A DNA stretch of 64,000 nt, from positions 35,176,505-35,240,504 of the forward strand of contig NC_134842.1 in the NCBI RefSeq assembly GCF_965363235.1, in the 5' to 3' direction. The stretch comes from Mytilus galloprovincialis (Eukaryota; Mollusca; Bivalvia; Mytilida; Mytilidae). Both the position numbers and the translations under genes were made by a program. Of this stretch, positions 33,877-45,100 are shown in pieces (positions within the stretch are counted from its first letter, which is position 1; every line of letters begins with the position of its first letter). Under the pieces are notes generated by a model. The model saw only the letters and a program-made list of their open reading frames with translations, ran no database searches and had not been told where the DNA came from.

Positions 33877-34240
33877 GCCAATAATGTGTCCGAGACACAT
33901 ACTCTCACTTTGTCCAAGTTTGCACTTTGTAGAACGCACGGATAATCCTGCATGTTTTATTTTGTCAAGTACAGATGATCCAGATGTTCGCTCAATGTAT
34001 GCTGAAGATAATTTTATTATCAAAGTAGACTACGGCAGTGCTATATCAATTCAAAACACGGTCCATGAGACGCACAAAGGTTGCTGGTGATGTCTTCATT
34101 TCAAACGGCATTCTTCGAACTAATATAGACCATATGGTGTCACAAATGCTGATTTTTCTTTGGTGACCCAGACAGTCGGATATGATAAAAGCCCTTTGGT
34201 ACAAGTAAGTCGAACAGACTCAGATATTTTAGTTGTCTTT
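33877..34240 (+). pseudogene. Decayed gene piece, family unknown
   Basis: Starts right after a good acceptor (tcttttcag). The first frame reads protein-like (CPSLHFVERTDNPACFIL, then AEDNFIIKVDYGSAISIQ), followed by further coding-like stretches in other frames (for example GDVFISNGILRTNID and DFSLVTQTVGYDKSPLVQ). The reading frame is broken about twice, and the hAT-like element at 34241 cuts off its end. No family was recognised, so function cannot be stated. It is unlike its AT-rich surroundings. Confidence 0.45.
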
Positions 34241-34891
34241 CAGGGGCGTAGCTAGGTATTCATTCAACTGTAGGCACAAATCGGCAGGGGGTCTGGGGCC
34301 GCCCATGGCCCCCAGCCGGTCCAGGGCAGAGCCCTGGTAGGGGGTTCAGGGAGGCGAAGCCCCCCCCGACGAAAAACGGATTTCAGCGTTTTGGCTGCAA
34401 AATTTTATGCACAAAAATATTAAATTTTCTGGTTATTTAATCAGGATAATTATAGTATACATGATGTAAAGTTCGAACAATTATCAATAATTTACCATAA
34501 CATCTGAATGGTGAATTAAATAACGTAGTACAATTGGAAAATCCAATATTAAAAAAAAAATATTTACAATAAGTACATGTGTCTAAGTTGAGGTTCATTC
34601 AAGTTTTTGTTGATAGAATTGAAATGATCTGAACCGAAGTTTTAGTTTATAGTTTCTTTATAAGGTACACACATAAAAAAAATTTCAATTCTATCCAATA
34701 ATCCATTCACTAAGGACGAGAGACTAGTGTACGCATCAGTGATATTCGATAATTAGAGTTGTGACAACTTCACTGGAGTTCATCTACATATTATAACGTT
34801 GTTTATTATTTTTTTTTAATAAAACAAAATATTTGTGAAAAAATTATGTGTAGGCACGTGCCTAAAGTGCCTAACGGCAGCTACGCCCCTG
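34241..34891. mobile_element. hAT-like non-autonomous DNA transposon, 651 bp
   Basis: Terminal inverted repeats CAGGGGCGTAGCT and (complement) CAGGGGCGTAGCTGC, typical of hAT elements. The borders carry a near-duplicate GTCTTTC / GTCTTTTC, an 8-bp-type target duplication with one length difference. Interior: a GC-rich stretch at 34270-34370 and otherwise AT-rich, with no transposase. Inserted at the edge of the decayed gene piece. Confidence 0.75.
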
Positions 34892-34984
34892 TCTTTTCAA
34901 GTACATAGCTAATAGACATGTTCACCATAAGCCGATACCGAAACCAAAAATTGTAGTGAGGTAAATGATAAATGTTCATAATGT

Positions 34985-35290
34985 TTATTAACTCAACCAT
35001 TTAACTCCATTGTATGGTTTGAAATTTGAATACACTAGATTTTGTATTACTTCAAAAGTAAGAATTATTCGAAATGCTAAGGATTTTCTTATCCCAGGCA
35101 TATTTCTTAAGCCGTATTTGGTACAATTGTTTGGAATTATGGTTCCTCGATGCTCTTCAACTTTGTACTTGTTTGGCTTTATAATATTTTGATATGAGCG
35201 TCATTGATGAGTCTTATGTAGACGAAACGCGCGTCTGGCGTACTAAATTATAATCCTGGTACCTTTGATAACTCTATACTATTTTGGATT
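34985..35290 (+). repeat. Hammerhead-bearing repeat unit (retrozyme or Penelope-linked type), copy 1
   Basis: Unit containing ATGCTAAGGATTTTCTTATC, CTTCAACTTTGTACTTGTTT and the HH2 motif, ending CCTGGTACCTTTGATAACT. A shorter relative with the same tail and HH3 follows at about 35370-35462. Hammerheads occur in circular-RNA retrozymes and Penelope-like elements of bivalves (established), so this is probably a fragment of such an element. Confidence 0.6.
35198..35241 (+). ncRNA. Hammerhead ribozyme motif HH2
   Basis: Stem I GCGTCA with TGGCGT; core TTGATGA; stem II GTCT/AGAC with loop TATGT; GAAA; self-complementary stem III ACGCGCGT; cleavage C at 35235. The first core base is T where consensus needs C, so this copy is probably inactive, but its overall fold is kept. 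Confidence 0.75.
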
Positions 35291-35386
35291 TGTACCAAAC
35301 TTGGACAGAAGCTTGTTTATGATCAGATACTAGTATCGAGACGGAAATTTTGGTCTGCTTTGTCTTTCTAACCATTTTTTATCTGA

Positions 35387-35430
35387 GCGTCACTGATGAG
35401 TTTTATGTAGACGAAATGAGCGTCTGGCAT
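35387..35430 (+). ncRNA. Hammerhead ribozyme motif HH3
   Basis: Stem I GCGTCA with TGGCAT (one mismatch); perfect core CTGATGA; stem II GTTT/AGAC with loop TATGT; GAAA; stem III ATGAGCGT (imperfect); cleavage C at 35424. It shares the CCTGGTACCTTTGAT tail with HH2, 190 bp upstream. Confidence 0.72.
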
Positions 35431-35469
35431 ATCAAAATATAAGCCTGGTACCTTTGATGATTATGTACT

Positions 35470-36800
35470 TCCATTCATCAATTCACACGAATCTATCAAA
35501 AAAGCAAACTTCAATTCAACCATTATTGAATACAGTAACACAAGTAATATACAATTTGAGATGCAATTCAGTTATGATGTACATAATTCGTGAAGCAGGT
35601 ATCGTCATAGGGTAAGAGTTGCACATCGTTCTATAATAGGTGCAATATCGTTCCGACTATGTCTTTAAAGAGAATATATTATTTTATAAATTTTTATTCG
35701 TCTTATGGAATGATACATTAACTCTTCTTGCACGAATCTTTTGATCGAAACGTTTGCGTTGATCGCGGATTTTTGCATTTTAATTTTATAGTTGCCTTAC
35801 ATTTTATAATGATGCAATATGATATTCCGATGGATATATGGTATCGCCAAGTAAGTAACAATCACGAGGAAACGGAAATATCTCGTGTTGACCGATCGCA
35901 CCCATCTATGTGCAAGTCATTGTGTCATTGTTATGACCCAGTAAATCAGTTTTAATGTATTTTATTTTCTTTCCTATGTATATTATGACTTGCGTATTTA
36001 TACAGTGTATATGACAATGCCCACTATAAAACAATACCGGTTTTTAGGTCGGGCGATTTATTCTTTGGGAGGTTCCATCAATAGATCCAAATACCTCTTT
36101 TATTCTGGCCAATCACCCTTCATAGATTCCCAAGTTCTTCGGCTGAAGGCCATATTATCATTAATCTGAATGATTGATGAAAACTATAGATAACTTCATG
36201 AATAAAAGTTTTGCTAACATCAAACATCAAAGCCATTTGTTCAAATGTAGGGTAACTGCTTAACCAAATCAAATCCATTAAAAGTTTATTTTGATAGCTT
36301 AAACGTACCAGTCCTTTATTCTACTATCTTACTCTCTCATTTTTTTATGTATTTTATTAAATGTGTATCCACATCTTAACTGAATATAACTTGCTTTAGG
36401 ATATTTAATATTTAATGCTTGTAAATTTCACTTTGCTTTTGTGATAGATTCATGTTAATTGTTGAATTGAAGTAATACTCTATCTAGTGTATTAAAATTT
36501 CACACAATATAATGGACTTACATGGTTGCATTTATTAAACATTATAAAAATTTACCATTTATCTCACTACTATTTTTGGTTTGGGTATCGGTTTTGGTAT
36601 CGGCTTATGGTGAACATGTCTAATACCATGAATCGGATAATTGTCTGACAAATGTATATCATTAAGTTTTCTATAGTTAATGCATATTCTGATTGCATTG
36701 TCTGACTAAGTTATTAAGACCATGGGGGCACTCCATGCACTCTTTAATAGTTTGACAACACCATTCTCAAAAGAGACTAAAATGAACAAATAAGTCAATC
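35470..36800. other. Intergenic, nothing recognised
   Basis: No exon or recognised repeat. A pair of segments (34920-34945 and 36590-36620) with inverted GGTATCGGCTTATGGTGAAC suggests that a larger inverted-repeat element of about 1.7 kb spans 34915-36620. This was not traced in full. Confidence 0.4.
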
Positions 36801-36929
36801 TAATATTCCATAGGAAACTATGAAATGAACCACACAAATCTCACCAAAGATGTGTGCTCTGGAATATCAAACTTTTACCAATGTTTCTGCACCAGATGCT
36901 CCAATAATGGCACCCATTGTGCATCTCTA

Positions 36930-37080
36930 AAAAAAGTAAAATACCAAAAAATACCGGACTCTATAAGGAAAATTCAAAATGGAAAGTTTCAAAATCAAAC
37001 ACTTAAACACATCAAATGAATGGAAAACAACTGTCAGATATAGAAAATGGTGAATTGAACCTAGAAATAAGTTACATTTG
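36930..37080 (+). repeat. Dispersed repeat R3, copy 2
   Basis: Contains AAGGAAAATTCAAAATGGAA, ACACATCAAATGAATGGAAA and ACAACTGTCAGATATAGAAA, matching 37850-38070 and the complement of 32750-32995. Confidence 0.65.
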
Positions 37081-37849
37081 GTGATATCAGAAATGAGGAG
37101 AAGAAGATTGGATTTTATGGTAATGAGAGAAACATTTTCATTGTCATTTGAGACAACCTAATTCTGCTGATGTCTGTAAAAATTTCTAGAAGAAAGAACT
37201 TAAACTTAAACAATAACAGCCATTGGTTCCAAAACTTCCTTTTAAGCAGCTATTCTCTATCAAGGAAATCATGCTTTCATATCAACTGGGAGATATACCA
37301 TAGAAGCTAGTTTGCAGATATTGCTGGCTTGATGCTACATAGGAATGGAAAGTTCACAGCAGCAGCAGTCACCAAGTTTTGATGAATTATTGATTTAGAG
37401 GTAAAAACAAAATAGAAAGACTATGTTTTCACATATATTTCAAATTACATAGTTTAACAGATAACATTAACCAGAATATAAGTCACAATGTCAGATCCCA
37501 CTATAATGTGTCTGTATTCCTTGAACCACTAAATAAATGTCAAAGTCATAGTTTGACATAAAATCAAAAGGTCTTCTTCACAATACACATGTGTGCTAAG
37601 TTTCAAGTTGATATGATATCAAAGTAAAGTACCTTTACCAAAAAATTTAACATGAAAATGTTCTGATTTCACTTTATTATATTTCTATGTTCAGTGAACC
37701 ATGAAATAAGACTCAAAGTTCTGTTCGCATAAATATATAAATGCAGATAAAAACATGCATACATGTTAATTGTTGTCAATTTCAGGCACAAGTTATTGAA
37801 CTTCAGAAAAACCTAATACTTCAATCTTCAAAAAAAATATGTAAAACCT

Positions 37850-38070
37850 AAAAAACAGCCTCTGTAACAATTATGACAAATTCAATATTGGAAAAAGATA
37901 AAATAACAAAAATACCAAAACTCTAAGAAAAATTCAAAACTAAATGGCAAAAGCTCATACACATCAAACGAATGGATAACAACTGTCATATTCCTGGCTG
38001 GGTACAGCTATTTTCTTATGTAAAAAATGGTGCATTAAACCTGGTTTTATAGCTAGCCTTATGAACTTTT
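37850..38070 (+). repeat. Dispersed repeat R3, copy 3
   Basis: Contains ATACACATCAAACGAATGGA, ACTGTCATATTCCTGGCTGG and CCTGGTTTTATAGCTAGCC. The clearest copy of the family in the window. Confidence 0.7.
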
Positions 38071-38348
38071 CTGTATTAAGCTGAAGTTTTCAACAGATAT
38101 TGATCATGAGCAAGAAATGGCCTAAATGCATTTTGTACAAGACAATATTTCATTGTTTTTTATTTGGATCTCAACGAAGATGACAATAACAGACAGTGCT
38201 TCTAACTATGTGGGTGGATGATTTTTTTTGATGATTTTTTAATGTAGTCAAACAATGATACAATAAGTGATGCACTTACAGAAATTTTCCGCTAATATAA
38301 AAGTGTTTTACAATAGCTACTATTACAGACAACATCATCTTCTTTATA

Positions 38349-38533
38349 TGACTGTGAATTCATTATTATTTGAGGGATACCAATTTTTAAGTTTTTCATT
38401 GTACATGTGTATGTATATTTTTCATTAAATTTATACACATTTTCTTTAGTTTTGTAAGCACACTTTTGCAAAACCATAAAATCAAATAGAAATACAATTT
38501 TTTCACTATCCACCAAATAAATAATTCCACAGT
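38349..38533. mobile_element. MITE family M2, diverged copy
   Basis: Ends TGTGAATTCATTATTATTTG and ACCAAATAAATAATTCCACA match the termini of the copy at 31796-32001. Confidence 0.65.
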
Positions 38534-39115
38534 AATATAATTAAATGCTGTAATTCTGTTGTAGGTTCTTAATTTTGAACCATTTAAAGTAGAAGTACTG
38601 TTTCACTTCCTTTTTCAAGACTATTTTTTATGAACTGCTCTGTTGTAGCCTGGCATCCTGACCCAATCTAATACTTTGTCAATAAGACCAGGGGTAATAC
38701 AATCCATGTGGCCAACTATCAGTGCTAATTAAGACTAAATTACTGTGCATGTTTTATAAACAAGAAATATATCGGCTTCATTGTTAATGAACAGGTGATT
38801 CACAATATAAATCAAAAACGGTTGGATAAGATTTGCCTAATTATTCAAAATTTGCGTTTTATATGTTATTAAAAAAAAACACAATTAATTCCTGGCAATA
38901 CAAATATTTCCTGCCATGCGTCAAGAAATGACACTATCCCACAATGCATCATTCTGACACTCAATTGACGAAACAATGTTGTTGTATTCCGCTTGGCTCT
39001 ACTGTCTAGCAGTGACCCAGGATCCCAGTCTACTCTAAAGCAGTACAGTCTTCTATGATACAAATATAAAAAACAACAACACTACTATATTACAAATCTA
39101 GAAAAAATGACAACA

Positions 39116-39121
39116 TTTATT
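39116..39121 (-). terminator. SETD6: SETD6 poly(A) signal overlapping the stop codon
   Basis: On the minus strand the gene ends AGT TAA TAAATG, so AATAAA (complement of 39116-39121) shares bases with the stop codon at 39120-39122. If used, the 3' UTR would be only about 15-30 nt. Other signals downstream cannot be excluded. Confidence 0.45.
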
Positions 39122-42100
39122 AACTGGTGGCCTGTACAATTTGCTGTAGTATTTGTTTTTGTCCCTGAGTAGTATACATAGAATAGAGCTGTCTGGATGA
39201 TAGTGTTTGAGCCTTCAGTAATTGAGATTTTTCTTCCTCTAAAGTTGTCTGATATAAATTCTGTGTTTTCTTCGCACAGCTGGAAAAAGAAAACTTGACG
39301 TTAAATCATGCCAAGAACCTATAAATTTTGAAAACCTAATCACAGGTACTTTTTGCAGTGAAACCTATTTAACAAGTAGGAGACTACAGATTTTTTTTCA
39401 CATTATATGACAGATATTTGTAATGACCAATATATAAACTTTTCCCATTTCTGTTGTTGTGAAAACTTGTGATTTTGGCTTATTTTATCTCTAATGAACT
39501 ATTCTAGAATCATTAAACAACATTTTCATGAAAATACAGCGAACAAAAAAAAAACAATTTGAAATCACTGCAGTATTACCGATAGTTTTCAATTTTTTTT
39601 ACCCGTCTTCCCATGGCATAAAAAGGCTGTTGGGACAATGTGCATATACAGATTATACACAGCTTATTAAGGTAATGCAAGATTTAATGTAGACTGGATG
39701 TTTATTGGCCATAAATGTAAAAAAAAAATCCCTAAACAGACACTTGCTTCTAAATTTTAGTAAGATCTAGTTAATAATTCTAATTAGAAAAATATAGGAT
39801 GAGAATTTCGTGGGACAGACATATATAGGTAAAACAGTATAAATCCCTCCTTCAAATGGGGGAATATACCAAAGTCTTGTTAATTTTGCTGTGTTGGTAT
39901 AAAAACCTGGTAAATTTTCCAGACATACCTGCACAAAAATTTCTTCCATTTCTCTGGTAATTTCTCAATTGCCTCTAGAAAAAAATATCATACAATTAAA
40001 AATGATTTGAGTATAGATATAACACTACATGAACAGAAAACAAAACTAGCCATTTATATACAAACGAATAATTTAATAAAATTTATAGTCTTTGTTATCT
40101 TTAAAACCAGATGCTCCGCAGGGCACAGCTTTATACGACCGCAGAGGTTGAACCCTGAACGATTGGGGCAAGTATGGACACAACATTCAAGCTGGATACA
40201 GCTCTAAATTTGGATTGTGATTAAATAGTTGACACAGCATAGGTTTCTGACACAGAATGAATGTGGTCTAATGAACTTAAAAACATTTTTTTGCCTTTGA
40301 GCATTCACTATGCTGTTGAATATTAATCCTCTCAAAAAAATGCTTGAAGAAATTTTCTTTTTATTTATGAAATCTGAAAAATTTAACCCCCCCCTTTTTT
40401 TTTCACATCCCCCTTTCCCTTTTTCCAAAACTGATCTCAATTCAAATTTCTAATGGAGTTTGCAACAATAACTGCTCATTTAAATAAATCATAAAATATT
40501 AAAATGTAACAAAAGGTGCTTGTTATCACTGAATGGTAAAGATTGTTTTAATTTATCAGTTGGTAGTAAAAGTGAATATACATTGTATATTGTATAAAAC
40601 AATGATTTAAGTTGACTCAACTACTATTCTGGACAAAGAAAGATTATTCCAATCAATTGAAAATTTCTTGCTATTGCACAATATTGTGCAATTAGATATT
40701 TCTGGCTATTGCGCAATACTGTGCAATTGAAAATATTTGCTATTGCACAATACTGTGCAATTGAAGATTTCTTGCTATTGCGCAATACTGAGCAATTGAA
40801 AATTTCTTGCAATTGCACAATACTGTGCAATTGAAGATTTCTTGCTATTGCTGAATACTGTGCAATTGAAAATTTCTTGCTATTGCACAATACTTAATAT
40901 AATAATTTTGGATCCTGATTTGACTGGCCCATAAACAAAAATCTAAGTACATGTTTAGATTCAGCATATCAAAAAACCCCAAGGATTCAATTTTTGTTAA
41001 AATCAAACTAAGTTTAATTTTGGACCCTTTGGACCTTAATGTAGACCAATTTGAAAACGGGACCAAAAATTAAGAATCTACATACACAGTTAGATTTAGC
41101 ATATCAAAGAACCCCAATTATTCAATTTTTGATGAAATCAAACAAAGTTCAATTTTGGACCCTTTGGGCCCCTTATTCCTAAACTGTTGGGACCAAAACT
41201 CCCAAAATCAAACCCAACCTTCCTTTTATGGTCATAAACCTTGTGTTTAAATTTCATAGATTTCTATTTACTTATACTTAAGTTATGGTGCGAAAACCAA
41301 GAATATTGCTTATTTGGGCCCCTTTTTGGCCCCTAATTCCTAAACTGTTGGAACCAAAACTCCCAAAATCAATCCCAACCTTCCTTTTGTGGTCATAAAC
41401 CTTGTGTCAAAATTTCATAGATTTCTATTAACTTAAACTAAAGTTGTAGTGCGAAAACCAAGAAAATGCTTATTTGGGCCCTTTTTGGCCCCTAATTCCT
41501 AAAATGTTGGGACCAAAACTCCCCAAATCAACCCCAACCTTCCTTTTGTGGTCATAAACCTTGTGTCAAAATTTCATCGATTTCTATTCACTTTTACTAA
41601 AGTTAGAGTGTGAAAACTAAAAGTATTCGGAAGACGACGACGCCAACGTGATAGCAATATACGACGATTAAAAATAATTTAATTGGACTTAAAAGATGTT
41701 GTCTAAATGATATAAAATGTTGTAATTTTTACCAAATTCTAAACTTTCTTCTTCTTCCTCCTCTTCATCTTCACTCCATCCATCTTTCTCCTTATGTTCT
41801 TTGTATTCTTTCTCATTCATTAATAAAACCTGGAAAAGTGTAATCACCATAATTTAACTGTATAAATTAAAGAAAGAAAAGAAAACATTGCAGAGAATAT
41901 TTTCTAAAACAGAATATGAAGCGATCAATATTTGTTACTAATTGCTGTGGACTAAGAGTATTTTCTGGCTGGTGTTAAAACATTTCTAAGTCTATTCTTA
42001 TATTCCTTAAATAGTTCTTTAATACTGGAAAGATGTATTTGTATCAATTTTACCCTATTCAAACTTGATTACACATTTGTGTAGGACTGTCATTTATTAT

Positions 42101-45100
42101 TCACCAAAGTCAAGCAGTTTTAAGATTCTATTAATATCTTCTTCCTTCTCCAGTCAAATCAGAATAGATTTAATCAAGAGAAACGACAAAAAAGGATTAT
42201 AAGTAATTCTGAAAAGGTCATGATATACAAGTACAAAAATGTATCTACTATTGTAAAAATATTTATGAAATCAGTTGCTGATCTTAAATCTTCAATCACC
42301 TTACCCGTATAACCTGGTACATCTCGTCTTCTGTTAAAACACCTGAGACTCCGACAACAAAACTACCATCACGTATCATCAGTTCCTAGAATGAAAAATA
42401 ATTTCTTCAACATTGTCCAGAAATCCTACTTCTTTTGTCTGTGCAGCACAACATTGTTTTTTCTTGCAATTTCATAAAGGCAAAGGGAAAACAAAAATTA
42501 TTATTGTATCTCTTACTTTAGGGCAATTAACACAAATCCCTTGATTTTTTGTACAGATTAGACTTTTCTGTGAAATGTAATGATGACAATAATATATCCA
42601 TACAAGTTTTTGAAATATTTTAATGAGAAATTAAAATTGAAGACTAATTGCTGATTGAGTAGTTGGTTGTTGGTGGTTTGTTTGGTCATTTGTGTTGTTC
42701 AACTTTTTGGTAATTGTTGTTTTTCTTTCTGTGTATTTTCATTGTTCCACAACAAATTCTATATTTTTCACCAGTTTACAGCCAATTGCATAGAGTGTGT
42801 ATGTAAAGATAATATTTTTGGTTAGCTTGCTTGCTAACTGAACCGTGAAGTCATTATATGGTTAGGTAAACTACCCTTCTTTAAAAGTAGACTATAGATA
42901 ACCAATCTATCTGTCTGTAGGACTAGACTACTTGAAAAGGAGGAGAGTATACCTTACCTAATAAAGACTTCACTGTTGAAATAACCAACGGCCAACAGTC
43001 CTTGAGATTCTGATTCGACAAAACTAATTAATTAAATAATAATATGTCAATTACCATGTCGATGAGGAAATTTGTCTTGTCCTTTAGTAACGCTTCATTG
43101 TTTATTGGTAATTCTTTGGCAGCTTCTAATACAACTGATATAGGTATATCTACCTGAAATAAATAGTGCAGTACAATTTTAGCAACTTTAACTTCTATAA
43201 ATATGAATATGCTACAATGTGCAAATCTTTAGCTGTTAAATGTGAAGGAAATTATCAATTTCAGTTTTTTAATGCTACATTTTGTACTAGTTTGAACTCT
43301 TGCTTTAATTTTGTTATAATGTTAAAATTAATACAATGTAGCTACTCATATTTTTAAGTTCAAAATTACAACAGGTATTAAAATAAAACAACCACACAAA
43401 TTACAGAAGATTCCAACGAGTATGAAGCTAAATGTAGATTCTTTGGTTACCTTCCTTGCTAGCTCAACCATGAAATCATTATTTGGTAAGGTACACACAC
43501 CTTTGGGTGGAGTCAATAGTTAAACAGAGAACCAATCAGAACTAGTGACAGAATATAAACATTGTAAAACTAGTTTTACAAGTCAGTTTAAAAATAAGTT
43601 TTCAATCTAAATTTAAAATTTATTGACAAGTATAAGCCAATTCACAAGCATGTTGTAGGTGTGTTTGATTTGCCAATTTTATTACAATAAATCACTCAGT
43701 TCATTTCTAAATCCAGTTATGTGTATGTATAAGGTTAATGACCCCTTCTGTAGTTTTTGAATTACGAATGTTTCAAACTGCAATAACATAAAAACAGCAA
43801 AGATAATGAATAATAGAGATGGGCCATTTTGTACATTTACAATGAGAAAACTTCTATCAAGCATTATTATTTGTAGTTTTATTGCATTTAAAAGTTAAAC
43901 AGGATTTTGTGGCAAATAAACCAAGATTTTTGTAGAATGAAATCCACAGATATTTTTGTTATAAAATTTTAAGCATAGATTACTCACTTGATTTTCTATG
44001 ATGTGCTAATATTAATTGTTTACAAAAAGTCCTAGACAACCGTTAATGTAAATTAAAAAAAAATCGTCCGAAGTCACGAAATTTGAGCGCACCCTAGAAG
44101 GTGTACTTGAATTGGTCCATATATATATATTTGTTTAAACCAATATCTAAATTTATAAACTTGTTTTAATGAAATCTTTGCTAGCACTGCTTGCCTCCAT
44201 ATATCAAGTACTAAATTGCCAACTATGAAAGTGCAAGGGGAAATGCTGTGGATTTTCTATAAAATTTCCATTTGTTTACCATTGAATCAACACAAGGGAA
44301 CAAAACATGAACCGTAACTCCGCTTCTAACTTATTGTAATACATAGAATTTTTTAATTCATTCAAAAATGAAAATGAAATGAAATTTAATTTGCAAAGTT
44401 GTTTAGGGAAACCTGCTTGTATGAAACATACATATTATAAACAGGCCATTGATATGGGTGTTTTCATTCCATGATGTATTGGTGCTATGCTCCTCCCAAT
44501 TTTAAGGTAATAATCATTTCATGGTTGAGCTAACAAGGAAGCTAACCAAAGAATCTACCCGTAGCTTCATACTCGTTGGAATCTGCTGTAAACATTTCTA
44601 AACTTGACAGCCTCCAATGAACACTGATTGTTCATGCTTGTACCTGTTCAATTTGCAAACAAATGGGAAAAGCTACATTTCATATCCAAAAAGTTCATTA
44701 CTTGTTTTATTCAATTTATTACTTATTGCATTTAAAATAAAACATTTAGTAACACAAATAAAGGTAACATTAGACTAGTCAGACTATCACTGCAATTTGG
44801 AACATGACTCAGGTTTTTTAACAGGGCCTTAAAGCACTGTGGTGCCCTGATGCTATAATTTCTACAATGGTTCTACCGTATAGAGGGTTATTTTCGCGGG
44901 GTGTAAATTTTCGCGGAGAGAACAAATTTGCCAAAATAAATTCCACCAATTTAAAAGTGCACAGGCAAAAGTATAGTTAAAAGTTTTGAATCCGCCAAAA
45001 TTATAACCGCCAAAATATTTCGTTCACTGTATTCAATGAAAATCGTGAAATTATACACTTTTGAAAATAACCCCCTTTACAGCATCTTGGATGACTCTAT

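Noticed and set aside
40624-41066. Long minus-strand ORFs with repeated IAQYCAIA text
   Set aside because: Direct translation of a ~36-bp minisatellite inside element P2.
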